Assembly (NCBI RefSeq): GCF_902459775.1
Contig: NZ_CABPSQ010000001.1
Span: 682,001-746,000 of the forward strand
DNA length: 64,000 bases
Origin: Pandoraea captiosa
GTDB taxonomy: Bacteria; Pseudomonadota; Gammaproteobacteria; Burkholderiales; Burkholderiaceae
Direction of reading: 5' to 3'
Below are positions 9,601-18,242 of this stretch, piece after piece. Below the pieces are notes generated by a model. It was not told the origin of the DNA. It saw only the letters and a list, made by a program, of their open reading frames with translations, and did not search any database. The translations under genes and the position numbers were made by a program. How positions within the stretch are numbered: the stretch's first letter is position 1; the number at the start of each line of letters is the position of its first letter.

Positions 9601-9616
9601 GCGGCGCTTGCGCCGC
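9601..9616 (+). promoter_or_regulatory. Perfect leader hairpin before the importer operon
   Basis: GCGGCGC-TT-GCGCCGC is a perfect 7-bp stem in the presumed leader between the TATAAT and the first permease gene, followed by GTCTTTC. It could be a weak terminator/attenuator or the end of the acyl-CoA ligase transcript. Confidence 0.4.
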
Positions 9617-9678
9617 GTCTTTCATTGGCTTGCCGGATCTTCCCGAAGTTTCCTAACGTTTCCCCAAAAGGAGATGCA

Positions 9679-10653
9679 GTGCATCTGCTGAGCGCCACCA
9701 CCGGCCTCGTGCTCGTGAACGGTGTGAGCTATGGCTTGCTGCTGTTCATGCTGTCAAGCGGACTTACGCTGATCTTCAGCATGCTCGGCGTGCTGAATTT
9801 CGCCCACGCCAGCTTTTATATGCTGGGGGCGTATTTCGCTTACGCAATGACGTCGATCGTCGGATTCTGGTCGGCGTTGGTCATCGCACCGTTGATCGTC
9901 GGCATTGCGGGCGCGGTGTTCGAGCGTGCGGTGCTGCGGCGCTTGCGATCGCGCGGTGCACTGGCGGAATTGCTGGCAACGTTCGGGTTGGCGTACGTGG
10001 TGGTGGAACTGGTGCAGCTCGCCTGGGGGCGCGGTCCGGTCGACTACGCAGTACCTGCCGCCCTCGAAGGAGTTCTCGTACCGGTCGCGGGAATCGCGGT
10101 GCCGGCGTACCGCTTGTTCCTGATGGGGCTGGCGTGCGCCATCGCGCTGCTCGTGTGGATTGCCTTTCGGGCCACGCGTGCCGGACTGATTTTGCAGGCG
10201 GCACTGTCGCAGCCCGCGATGACACAGGCGCTCGGTTACGACGTTCCGTTGCTCTACACGGGCGTGTTTGCCTGCGGTGCGGCGCTGGCGGCGCTCGCAG
10301 GCGCTGCGGGTGGCAACGTGCTGGTGACTGAGCCCGGCATGGCAGCGACGGTTGGCAGCGTGGTGTTCGTCGTCGTGGTCGTCGGCGGCCTCGGCTCGCT
10401 TGGCGGTGCGTTTGCCGCCTCGTTGCTCATCGGCTTGCTGCAAACCTGGGCGGTGACGAGCGATGCCACGTTGGCGCAATGGTGGTCGCCAGCGGTCGGG
10501 GAGGTCACTGGGTTCACAGCCGCGATCACGCAGGTGATCGCGCCGGTGCTGCACTTGAGCGTTGCGCAACTCGCGCCGGCGGTGCCGTATCTGTTGATGG
10601 TCGCCGTGTTGCTGTGGCGGCCGCGCGGACTCTTCGGCGTGAGGGAGGGGTGA
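9679..10653 (+). CDS. Branched-chain-amino-acid-type ABC importer permease (LivH family)
   Basis: 324 residues, beginning at GTG 9679 behind a strong AAAAGGAGATGCA site; an upstream in-frame start would add a non-hydrophobic tail. It is an integral membrane protein with about eight helices. The GLTLIFSMLGVLNFAHASFYMLGAY segment is diagnostic of LivH-type permeases, as are LAELLATFGLAYV and GGLGSLGGAF. It forms half of the channel with the LivM-type protein next to it, whose start overlaps this stop (TGATG). The substrate may be a branched-chain amino acid or a carboxylate; the flanking acyl-CoA genes favour the latter. Confidence 0.92.
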   Translation: MHLLSATTGLVLVNGVSYGLLLFMLSSGLTLIFSMLGVLNFAHASFYMLGAYFAYAMTSIVGFWSALVIAPLIVGIAGAVFERAVLRRLRSRGALAELLATFGLAYVVVELVQLAWGRGPVDYAVPAALEGVLVPVAGIAVPAYRLFLMGLACAIALLVWIAFRATRAGLILQAALSQPAMTQALGYDVPLLYTGVFACGAALAALAGAAGGNVLVTEPGMAATVGSVVFVVVVVGGLGSLGGAFAASLLIGLLQTWAVTSDATLAQWWSPAVGEVTGFTAAITQVIAPVLHLSVAQLAPAVPYLLMVAVLLWRPRGLFGVREG

Positions 10654-11975
10654 TGGACCACGTGGTCCCCGGTGTTCCCTTGTCCGAGGCGCCGTCCTGG
10701 CGCCGCCGTGTTGCGGTGTGGTCGGCGTTCGCTGCTGCGCTGATCGTATTGCCCTGGTGCTTTCCTTCCGACGCTGCACTCACGCTCATGACGCAGATGG
10801 GCACGGCGGCCATTCTCGCGCTCTCTTTCAATTTGCTGCTCGGCTCGACAGGTCTACTGAGTTTTTGCCATGCGACGTATGCGGGTATCGGCGCATTCGC
10901 GGGCGTATGGTGCATGAACCGGATTGGCGCCCACACTCTTCCGGTGTCGATGGGGCTCGTGCCGATTGCCGGTGCGCTTGCGGGCGGCGCGGCAGGGGCA
11001 ACACTGGGCTACGTGACCACGCGCCGCTCGGGTATGACATTCGCGATGATCACGCTTGGCGTTGCCGAACTGGTCTGGGTCATGGCCGCGATGCTGCCCG
11101 AATGGTTCGGCGGCGAGCGCGGGATTCCGACGGACCGCACATTGGGTGCGCCCTGGCTGGGTGTGACGTTTGCCACGCAGCGTCAGGTCTACGGGCTGGT
11201 GGCGCTGTGGCTGTTTGTCTGCGCGGCGATGATGTTTGGTCTCACACGCACGCCGCTGGGCTATCTCGCCCGCGCCGTGCGCGATAACGCGGTACGGGTC
11301 GCCTTTCTGGGGCAGTCGCCGGCGGCGGTGCGCTATCGCATGCAAATCGTTGCGGCGGCGTTTGCCGGTGTGGCGGGCGCACTGAGTGCGTTGAACTTTG
11401 AACTGGTCAGTGCGGATACTTTCAGTCTCGAACGATCGGGCGTGGTCCTCGTTTTCACCGTGCTCGGCGGTACGACATATTTCGCGGGGCCGGTGTTGGG
11501 TGCCGTGGTCGGTGTATTCGCAACGGTCGTGCTCGCGACCATGACACGGGCCTGGCAACTCTATCTCGGCCTTGGATTTCTCGGTGTCGTCGTGTTCATG
11601 CCGGGCGGTATCGCCGGGTTGCTGGCAATGCATGCGCGCGCGTGGCGCGACGGCACCCTACGCGTGGTCTGGCGGCCGTACGCGGGCCTATGTTTGGGGC
11701 TTGCACTGGCCGTCGGCGGATTGATCGTCATCGTCGAAACCACCTATGGCGTGCGTCTTGCCGTCGACGGTGCGTCGATGCCGAACGGTTGGGGCCCTGG
11801 CCAGATTGCCCAGTCGGGTCAGATCGGGTACATCGCCCTCTTGGGGGGCGGCGTGGGCGGTTGGGCGATCTCGGCTGTCGCAGTGGGCGTGGGCGTCGTC
11901 ATCGTCAGGCTCGCGGCAAGCCGTTTGCGCCGCGCGCTCGCCAGGGCGAACGACCCGGTGCAGGAGCAGCCATGA
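10653..11975 (+). CDS. Branched-chain-amino-acid-type ABC importer permease (LivM family)
   Basis: 440 residues, longer than most LivM proteins because of a C-terminal extension with two more hydrophobic helices after about residue 350. The core shows ALSFNLLLGSTGLLSFCHATYAGIGAF, the LGVAELVW coupling region and LNFELVSADTFSLERSGVVLVFTVLGGT, all typical of LivM. The start ATG overlaps the previous stop and has GAGGGAGGGG just ahead. The stop overlaps the next start (ATGA). Together with the neighbouring permease and two ATPases it forms one ABC importer. Confidence 0.9.
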   Translation: MDHVVPGVPLSEAPSWRRRVAVWSAFAAALIVLPWCFPSDAALTLMTQMGTAAILALSFNLLLGSTGLLSFCHATYAGIGAFAGVWCMNRIGAHTLPVSMGLVPIAGALAGGAAGATLGYVTTRRSGMTFAMITLGVAELVWVMAAMLPEWFGGERGIPTDRTLGAPWLGVTFATQRQVYGLVALWLFVCAAMMFGLTRTPLGYLARAVRDNAVRVAFLGQSPAAVRYRMQIVAAAFAGVAGALSALNFELVSADTFSLERSGVVLVFTVLGGTTYFAGPVLGAVVGVFATVVLATMTRAWQLYLGLGFLGVVVFMPGGIAGLLAMHARAWRDGTLRVVWRPYAGLCLGLALAVGGLIVIVETTYGVRLAVDGASMPNGWGPGQIAQSGQIGYIALLGGGVGGWAISAVAVGVGVVIVRLAASRLRRALARANDPVQEQP

Positions 11976-12781
11976 GCGGCGCATCGACGCATGCCGATCC
12001 CTCGGCGTTTGCCCTGAGCGTGCGCAGCGTGTTCAAGTCCTTCGGGCCGACGCGCGTGCTGAGCGGCGTCGACCTCACGTTGGCGCAAGGAGAGCGGCTC
12101 GCCATCATCGGTCCGAATGGCGCGGGCAAGAGCACGTTGTTCGACGTCATCACAGGGCGAACGCGGCCCGACAGCGGGCGCGTGTTGCTGCGCGGGCGCG
12201 ACGTTACCGCACGCGCGCCGCACGTGATCAGTCGGTTGGGCCTGTCCCGAAGTTTTCAGACCTCTCAATTGTTCGGCCAGATGAGCGTGATCGATCACCT
12301 GCGTTGCGCGGGGTTATGGTCTGGGGGGCACCGCTATACGTTCTGGCGCCGCATGCGAGGCATCGACAGCGTGACACGCCAGAGCGAGGCCTGGCTGGAA
12401 CGCCTCGGGCTGGAGGGTCGACGTGACGTGCCGGCGGGGGCGCTGAGTTATGCGGAGCAACGGGTGCTCGAAATCGGTTTGTGCGCAGCGTCTGCGGGCA
12501 GTGTCATGCTGCTCGATGAACCCACGGCCGGTATGAGCCAATCCGAATCGGCCCGCATGGTGGCATTGATTGCCGAACTCAGCCGGGGACGCTCGTTGTT
12601 GATGATCGAGCACGACATGCACGTGGTTTTCTCGCTGGCCGACCGAATCGCCGTGCTGGCGCGCGGCGCGGTGATTGCGTGTGATACGCCGGCGCGTATT
12701 CGCATGCACCCCGACGTGCGCATGGCCTATCTGGGCGAGTATGCCGATCGTCAAAACCTTGGGGATGAGCATCATGCTTGA
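11972..12781 (+). CDS. ABC importer ATP-binding protein (LivG family)
   Basis: 269 residues. The Walker A loop GPNGAGKST lies near residues 47-55, the Q-loop follows in SRSFQTSQLF, the signature reads LSYAEQR, and Walker B is VMLLDEPTAGM with a LLMIEHDMHVVFSLADRI H-loop. The C-terminal PDVRMAYLGE is the LivG hallmark. It is a cytoplasmic ATPase driving the importer. ATG at 11972 overlaps the permease stop; the signature motif departs from LSGGQ, as is common in LivG. Confidence 0.93.
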   Translation: MSGASTHADPSAFALSVRSVFKSFGPTRVLSGVDLTLAQGERLAIIGPNGAGKSTLFDVITGRTRPDSGRVLLRGRDVTARAPHVISRLGLSRSFQTSQLFGQMSVIDHLRCAGLWSGGHRYTFWRRMRGIDSVTRQSEAWLERLGLEGRRDVPAGALSYAEQRVLEIGLCAASAGSVMLLDEPTAGMSQSESARMVALIAELSRGRSLLMIEHDMHVVFSLADRIAVLARGAVIACDTPARIRMHPDVRMAYLGEYADRQNLGDEHHA

Positions 12782-13490
12782 GCTCGTCGATGTCAGGGCA
12801 GGTTACGGCGGCAGCCGCGTGTTGCACGGGGTGACGATGCGGGTCGCTCCCGGCGAAATTGTTGCAGTGCTGGGCCGAAACGGCGCAGGCCGCTCGACGC
12901 TCGCGCGCGCGATCATGGGGCAGCTGCCGCGTGAAGGCGAGATTCGATGGCGCGATCGATCGCTGGTTTCGCTGACGTCCCATCAGATTGCGCGGCTTGG
13001 CATTGGTTATGTGCCGGAGACGCGGGACGTTTTCGGACCGCTGACCGTGCTTCAGAATCTTCAACTTGGTCAGCGCACGGGCAAGACGATGTCACGCTCG
13101 GGGGCGGCTGGCCGGCCGATGACGCTGGCACAAGCCTTCGAGCGCTTCGAAGAACTGGCGCCACGTCGCGACGCGCCGGCCGCGTCGCTATCGGGAGGCG
13201 AGCAGCAATTGCTTTCCCTGTGCCGCGCGATGATGGCAGGCCCGGATCTGCTGATCGTCGACGAGCCGACCGAAGGTCTCGCGCCGCGCGTGGTGGCGCG
13301 TATCGGTCGGATTCTCACGGATTTGCGTGCCACGGGCGTGGCGATCCTGCTCATCGAGCAGAAGCTGTCGCTGGCGCTGAGTTGCGCCCAGCGTGTGGCG
13401 GTCATGGGGCGGGGCACGCTGGTGTTCGAGGGCACGCCGCAATCGCTGGCAGCCGCGCCGGAGATCCGTCGCGAATGGCTCGAGGTGTAG
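12774..13490 (+). CDS. ABC importer ATP-binding protein (LivF family), Walker A Lys-to-Arg
   Basis: 238 residues. It is the second ATPase of the importer. Motifs are LGRNGAGRSTLARAIMG (Walker A), ETRDVFGPLTVLQNL (Q-loop region), LSGGEQQLLSL signature, LLIVDEPTEGLAP Walker B and LLIEQKLSLAL H-loop. The Walker A lysine is replaced by arginine (codon CGC at about 12891); from memory, some Burkholderiales LivF proteins share GR(S)T here, so it may still be active. The ATG at 12774 is preferred over 12765 because GGGGATGA is better spaced; it overlaps livG by 8 bases. No binding-protein gene is adjacent. Confidence 0.9.
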   Translation: MLELVDVRAGYGGSRVLHGVTMRVAPGEIVAVLGRNGAGRSTLARAIMGQLPREGEIRWRDRSLVSLTSHQIARLGIGYVPETRDVFGPLTVLQNLQLGQRTGKTMSRSGAAGRPMTLAQAFERFEELAPRRDAPAASLSGGEQQLLSLCRAMMAGPDLLIVDEPTEGLAPRVVARIGRILTDLRATGVAILLIEQKLSLALSCAQRVAVMGRGTLVFEGTPQSLAAAPEIRREWLEV

Positions 13491-13581
13491 CGCTGCGCTA
13501 GAATCGAACGATCGTCTTGCCGCAGCTTGCGTGCTCGCGGCGCCCCCCAACGACGCCAACAATATAAGGAAAGAGACAAGA

Positions 13582-15678
13582 ATGAGCACGGCTTATGAGG
13601 TTCGTGACGGCGTGGCCGTCATCACGCTGGAAAATCCCCCGGTCAACGGTCTGGGACATGCGACGCGCGCCGGTATCGCGCAAGGACTCACGCAAGCCCA
13701 GGCGGACGCTCAGGTGCGCGCCATCGTGTTGATCGGGGCGGGCAAAGCTTTCTCCGGCGGTGCCGACATCCGCGAGTTCAATACGCCGAAGGCTACGCAA
13801 AGCCCATTGCTGGTCGATGTCATCAATGCGTTGGACGCTTGCACCAAACCTGTGATTGCCGCGGTCCACGCCGTTGCCATGGGGGGCGGACTGGAACTCG
13901 CGCTCGCTTGTCACTATCGCGTTGCGCTGCCCGGCGCGCAAATTGCGTTGCCGGAGGTCAAGCTGGGCTTGCTGCCGGGCGCAGGCGGGACTCAACGTCT
14001 GCCGCGGGCCATCGGCATTGCACGCGCGCTCGATATGGTCGTGACGGGGCGCACCGTAAAATCCGAGGCGCTCGTCGGCACACTTTTCTCGACGCTGTTC
14101 GAGGGCAGTCCGGCCGACCTGCTGGCTGGTGCCATCGGCTTTGCGACTGATGTGGCGAATCGGGGCGGGGCGTTGCCGCGCCTGCGCGATGTTGCCATCG
14201 ACGATGCGGACGGCTCCGCGAGCACCGCGATTGCGCAAGCACGGGAAAAGGTGCAACGCGAACAGCCGCACTTCCCCGCGCCGCACAAGTGTGTGGCGGC
14301 GATTGAGGCTGCGCTGCAACGCCCGTTCGACGAGGGAGTGAAGTTCGAGCGCGAATGCTTCGTGGCGTTGGTCAGTTCGCCCGAGTCGAAGGCGCTGCGC
14401 CACGCGTTTCTCGGCGAGCGCGCGGCAGCAAAGATCGCGGACGTGCCGGACGATATTCCGTTGCGCAATATCGAGCGCGTGGCTGTCATTGGGGCGGGGA
14501 CCATGGGGGGCGGCATCGCGATGACGTTCGCGAGCGCGGGCATTCCCGTCACGATCGTCGACACGACAGAGGCGGCGCTGGCGCGTGGCATCGAGGCCGT
14601 GCGCAGCAACTATGGCCGCGCGGTCACGCGAGGCAAGCTGTCGGCCGAGGAGGCGGACAAGCGACTGGCCCGGATTCATGGCAGTACCGATTTTCAGGCG
14701 GTGGCCGACGCGGATCTCATCGTCGAAGCGGTGTTCGAGGACATGGCCGTCAAACAGGTCGTGTTCAAGGAACTCGACAAGGTCGCCAAGGCGGGCGCGA
14801 TTCTGGCGTCGAATACGTCGACGCTCAATCTCGATACGCTCGCCGAAACCACATCGCGCGCTGCAGACGTCATTGGTATGCATTTCTTCAGCCCGGCAAA
14901 CGTCATGCGGCTGCTGGAAGTCGTGCGCGGAGCTCACACGGGCAAGGACGTGCTGGCAACGGTAATGAAGCTGGCCAAACGCATTGGCAAGCTTGCCGTG
15001 GTCGCACGCGTGTGCGACGGATTCATCGGCAATCGCATGCTCGAACCGTATTTCAAGCAATCTCAATGGATGATCGAGCAGGGCGCAACGCCCGCGCAAG
15101 TCGATGCGGCCATCGAGCGTTTCGGGTTTGCCATGGGGCCGTTTCGCACAAGCGATCTGTCGGGCAACGATGTCAGCTGGGCCATTCGCAAGCGCCGTCA
15201 CGCCGAACATCCGGGCATCGCGTACCCGAAGATTGCCGACGTGCTTTGCGAGGCCGGCCGCTATGGGCAGAAGACGCACGCAGGCTGGTATGACTACGCC
15301 GAAGGCGACCGTACGCCGCGCGAATCCGCCAAGGTGGCGCAGATGCTCGACGACTACCGCAAGACCCATGGCGTTACGCCACGCACCTTCTCGGAGGAAG
15401 AGATCGTCGATCGCCTCGTCTACGCGCTGGTCAACGAAGGGGCAAAGGTGCTGGCGGATGGCACGGCCGCCCGTGCGTCGGATATCGACATGGTGTATCT
15501 GAACGGTTACGGCTTTCCGCTGTGGCGTGGCGGCCCGATGCTTTACGCCGACACCGTGGGACTCGACAAGGTGCTCGCGCGTGTGCGGGAATTTGAAGGC
15601 GGCGAACACGGCGAGGATTGGTCGCCGGCGGCGCGCCTCGTGGAACTGGCCGAGGCCGGCAAGCGTTTCAACGGCTAA
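13582..15678 (+). CDS. Bifunctional enoyl-CoA hydratase / 3-hydroxyacyl-CoA dehydrogenase (FadB/FadJ-like)
   Basis: 698 residues. It hydrates trans-2-enoyl-CoA and oxidises the L-3-hydroxyacyl-CoA with NAD in fatty-acid beta-oxidation. The crotonase half covers residues 1-190, with oxyanion-hole segments (FSGGADIREF, AMGGGLELAL) and both catalytic glutamates, E105 and E125 (LPEVKLGLLPGAGGTQR). The dehydrogenase half begins with the Rossmann motif VAVIGAGTMGGGIA at residue 300 and has catalytic H434 in MHFFSPANVMRLLEVV. Two C-terminal 3HCDH repeats follow. The ATG has ATAAGGAAAGAGACAAGA upstream. The gene is 91 bases after the importer operon and could be read from it. No thiolase gene lies beside it. 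Confidence 0.93.
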   Translation: MSTAYEVRDGVAVITLENPPVNGLGHATRAGIAQGLTQAQADAQVRAIVLIGAGKAFSGGADIREFNTPKATQSPLLVDVINALDACTKPVIAAVHAVAMGGGLELALACHYRVALPGAQIALPEVKLGLLPGAGGTQRLPRAIGIARALDMVVTGRTVKSEALVGTLFSTLFEGSPADLLAGAIGFATDVANRGGALPRLRDVAIDDADGSASTAIAQAREKVQREQPHFPAPHKCVAAIEAALQRPFDEGVKFERECFVALVSSPESKALRHAFLGERAAAKIADVPDDIPLRNIERVAVIGAGTMGGGIAMTFASAGIPVTIVDTTEAALARGIEAVRSNYGRAVTRGKLSAEEADKRLARIHGSTDFQAVADADLIVEAVFEDMAVKQVVFKELDKVAKAGAILASNTSTLNLDTLAETTSRAADVIGMHFFSPANVMRLLEVVRGAHTGKDVLATVMKLAKRIGKLAVVARVCDGFIGNRMLEPYFKQSQWMIEQGATPAQVDAAIERFGFAMGPFRTSDLSGNDVSWAIRKRRHAEHPGIAYPKIADVLCEAGRYGQKTHAGWYDYAEGDRTPRESAKVAQMLDDYRKTHGVTPRTFSEEEIVDRLVYALVNEGAKVLADGTAARASDIDMVYLNGYGFPLWRGGPMLYADTVGLDKVLARVREFEGGEHGEDWSPAARLVELAEAGKRFNG

Positions 15679-15780
15679 GCAACGCCGGGAAAGCAGGGGG
15701 AAGGATGGGCGTTGTCATGCAAGGCCAGACCGGCTCCGATCGTCTTGCGTCCGGGGGGGCGTCAATAAGGAGGCAATGAC

Positions 15781-16386
15781 ATGAAACCGATGAGCGAAGT
15801 GTTGCTCGTGATCGACGTACAAAACGACTTCATGCCGGGCGGTGCGCTCGCTGTGCCCCATGGCGACGAAGTGGTGCCCGCGATCAACGCGCTGGCGAGC
15901 GGGTTCGCTCATGTGGTCGTCACACAGGACTGGCATCCGGCCGGGCATGTGTCGTTTGCGGAGAATCATTCCGGACGCCGGCCCTTCGAGACCATCACCC
16001 TGCCGTACGGCGAGCAGGTCTTGTGGCCGGCGCATTGCGTGCAGGACACGCACGGTGCCGAACTGCACAAGGAACTGCACATTGCGCATGCGCAGGCGGT
16101 GATCCGCAAGGGCTACCAGATGGGCGTGGACAGTTACTCGGCGTTTCTTGAGGCTGACCGGAAGACGCCGACAGGGCTCGCGGGGTATCTTCGCGACAAG
16201 GGCGTGAAACGTGTGCACTGTGTCGGGCTGGCGACGGATTTCTGCGTCGCCTGGAGCGCTCTCGATGCCAAAGCCGCCGGATTCGACGTGTGCGTGATCG
16301 AGCATGCCTGCCGGGCCATCGACCTCGACGGGTCGCTCGCGAGGGCGTGGACGTCGCTCGAAGCGGCAGGTGTCTCGCGGGCATAG
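15781..16386 (+). CDS. pncA: Nicotinamidase (PncA)
   Basis: 201 residues. It hydrolyses nicotinamide to nicotinate for NAD recycling and belongs to the isochorismatase-like hydrolases. The catalytic triad is D12 (IDVQNDFMPGG), K110 (IRKGYQMGVDSYSAF) and C155 (LATDFCV). Metal ligands are D50, H52, H56 and H85 (QDWHPAGH, WPAHCVQ). A strong AATAAGGAGGCAATGAC site precedes the ATG. It follows the NAD-using fadB-like gene by 102 bases. A 12-bp repeat array begins at its stop codon. Confidence 0.95.
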   Translation: MKPMSEVLLVIDVQNDFMPGGALAVPHGDEVVPAINALASGFAHVVVTQDWHPAGHVSFAENHSGRRPFETITLPYGEQVLWPAHCVQDTHGAELHKELHIAHAQAVIRKGYQMGVDSYSAFLEADRKTPTGLAGYLRDKGVKRVHCVGLATDFCVAWSALDAKAAGFDVCVIEHACRAIDLDGSLARAWTSLEAAGVSRA

Positions 16387-16493
16387 GGGATGGCGCAAGG
16401 GATGGCGTAATGGGCGGCCAAATGGGCGGCCTAATGGACGGCGTAATGGACGGCGTAATGGACAGCGTAATGGACAGCGCAAGGGATGCTGTG
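16386..16493 (+). repeat. Nine-copy 12-bp tandem repeat after pncA
   Basis: Nine imperfect units of consensus ATGGACGGCGTA run without a break from the last base of the pncA stop codon. The central copies are nearly identical and the outer ones are degenerate (for example ATGGGCGGCCAA, AGGGATGCTGTG). Because the unit is a multiple of three, two frames read through it as four-residue repeats, but no start signal or conserved protein is evident. It is probably a variable-number minisatellite. Confidence 0.9.
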
Positions 16494-16662
16494 ACCTATA
16501 CCGTAAGCGATGCGGGAGCGTGTTCGATTCGCCACAAAGCCACTCAGCCGAAGTTGCGTCGGCGTGGCGCAGGCGGCGGGGCATGATTCATGAATGACAG
16601 TCAGTTGAAGAAATGATGATGGACAAGTCTTACCTTATTGGCCAAACCGGCCGGGGCCTGCG

Positions 16663-17103
16663 ATGAGCGCGCTTTCCATCCGGTCGGGGTTTATCGATCA
16701 CATGGGCATCGAGTTGCTGCGCGCAGAAAACGGCGAGTCGGAACTGCGGCTCGCCTTGTCGCCGCAGCATCTCAATAGCTGGGAAGTGATGCACGGCGGT
16801 GTCACCATGGCGCTGCTCGACGTGGCGCTGAGTACGGCAAGTCGCAGCGTGGCGCCTGAGGGCACTGGCGTGGTGACCATTGAAATGAAGACGAGCTTCA
16901 TGCAGCCCGGCTCGGGAGAGATGCGTGCGTTCGGGCGTCTGTTGCACCGTTCCACGACCATGGCCTATTGCGAGGGCGAGGTGCGCGACGCGAAAGGCAA
17001 GCTCGTCGCCAAGGCAATGGGTACCTTCAAGTATCTGCGCCGACTGGCAGTCGGGCGCGAAGTCCACGAACAACGCCATCATGGCGATCCGAGCGGGGAC
17101 TGA
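16663..17103 (+). CDS. PaaI-family hotdog thioesterase
   Basis: 146 residues, the usual size of a single hotdog domain. Members hydrolyse acyl-CoA or phenylacetyl-CoA-type thioesters. The diagnostic segment is NSWEVMHGGVTMALLDVA (H44-G-G, D53), followed by VTIEMKTSFMQPG and the KAMGTFKYLRR end strand. It is cytoplasmic. The C-terminal 15 residues are charged and unlike the family. It lies downstream of the 12-bp repeat array and upstream of the CurA-type reductase. It fits the acyl-CoA theme of the region; the substrate is unknown. Confidence 0.88.
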   Translation: MSALSIRSGFIDHMGIELLRAENGESELRLALSPQHLNSWEVMHGGVTMALLDVALSTASRSVAPEGTGVVTIEMKTSFMQPGSGEMRAFGRLLHRSTTMAYCEGEVRDAKGKLVAKAMGTFKYLRRLAVGREVHEQRHHGDPSGD

Positions 17104-17130
17104 GGTCTCGGCCCCTGACTTATGTCGCGG

Positions 17131-17160
17131 ATGCAACCCTTGCAACCCATGCAACCCATG
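17131..17160 (+). repeat. Short direct repeats ahead of the CurA-type gene
   Basis: Three adjacent copies of ATGCAACCC/TTGCAACCC (9-bp spacing) lie just upstream of the ribosome site of the next gene. They may be a slipped-strand tract or a regulator site; nothing more can be said. Confidence 0.7.
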
Positions 17161-17174
17161 CGGAGGAAAGTCTC

Positions 17175-18170
17175 ATGACGATCAATCGCCAGATACTCCT
17201 GGTCTCCCGCCCCAACGGGGAACCTACGCTCGACAACTTTCACCTGGCCGCTCCGGAACTGCCGGAGCTTGGTGACGGACAGGTGCTGGTGCGCAACTTC
17301 TACCTTTCTCTCGATCCGTACATGCGCGGCCGGATGAGCGATACGAAGTCGTACGCGCCACCACAGCCGCTCGATACGGTCATGATTGGTGCGACGGTAG
17401 GCGAGGTGATCGAGTCGCGTCATCCGGACTGGCAGCCGGGTGACGCGGTGACGGCCATGTTCGGCTGGCAGGAATATGGCATTTCCGACGGGAGCAATCT
17501 GCGTAAGCTTCATGACACGCGTGTGCCGATGAGCGTGTACCTAGGCGCGGCCGGTATGCCCGGTGTTACGGGTTGGTACGGTCTGAATCGCATCATTGCG
17601 CCCAAAGCGGGTGAGACGGTGGCGGTCAGCGCGGCATCGGGCGCGGTGGGGAGTGTCGTCGGGCAACTCGCCAAGCGTGCGGGCTGCCGTGTCGTCGGCA
17701 TTGCCGGCGGTGAACAGAAATGCACATATGTGCGTGAGACGCTCGGATTCGACGCCTGCATCGACTACAAGGCGGGCAACGTCTTCGAGGCGTTACGTGA
17801 TGCTGCGCCGGACGGCATCGACGGATATTTCGAAAACGTGGGAGGCGAGATCTTCGACGCCGTATTGCGCAATATGAACGCGCATTCACGCATTGCGCTG
17901 TGCGGCATGATCGCGGGCTACAACGGTGCACCGATTCCGCTGAAGTACCCTTCTTTGTTGCTGACGCAGCGGGTCAAGCTCGAAGGTTTCATCGTGACCG
18001 AGCATCTGGATGTCTGGCCGCAAGCGTTAAAGGAACTGACGGACGCCATCGCAGCAGGGGAGCTACGGTATCGCGAGTCGATGACACAAGGGATCGAAAG
18101 CGCACCGGCCGCGTTCCTCGGATTGCTCAAGGGCGAGAACTTCGGCAAGCAGGTCGTGCGGTTGGTGTGA
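17175..18170 (+). CDS. NADP-dependent medium-chain reductase, CurA/YncB type
   Basis: 331 residues. It belongs to the zinc-independent medium-chain dehydrogenase/reductases that reduce the double bond of enones (curcumin reductase, leukotriene B4 dehydrogenase-like). Evidence: SLDPYMRGRMSD near residue 45, the GMPGVTGWYGL segment, the nucleotide loop SAASGAVGSVVGQLAK, and the FENVGGEIFDAVL and GMIAGYN segments. There are no structural-zinc cysteines. CGGAGGAAAGTCTC precedes the ATG. It follows the thioesterase in the same direction and converges with the NRDE gene. Confidence 0.92.
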   Translation: MTINRQILLVSRPNGEPTLDNFHLAAPELPELGDGQVLVRNFYLSLDPYMRGRMSDTKSYAPPQPLDTVMIGATVGEVIESRHPDWQPGDAVTAMFGWQEYGISDGSNLRKLHDTRVPMSVYLGAAGMPGVTGWYGLNRIIAPKAGETVAVSAASGAVGSVVGQLAKRAGCRVVGIAGGEQKCTYVRETLGFDACIDYKAGNVFEALRDAAPDGIDGYFENVGGEIFDAVLRNMNAHSRIALCGMIAGYNGAPIPLKYPSLLLTQRVKLEGFIVTEHLDVWPQALKELTDAIAAGELRYRESMTQGIESAPAAFLGLLKGENFGKQVVRLV

Positions 18171-18242
18171 GGCGAGGGCCTGGGAGGATGGGCGTCGAGC
18201 GTCAGGCGACGACGGCGCTCGCTTCATCCCGCCTATCGCAGG

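Noticed and set aside
13498-15609. Long open frame on the minus strand opposite the FadB-like gene
   Set aside because: It is a high-GC antisense shadow: arginine- and histidine-rich, no family motifs, and the plus-strand frame encodes an intact bifunctional enzyme.
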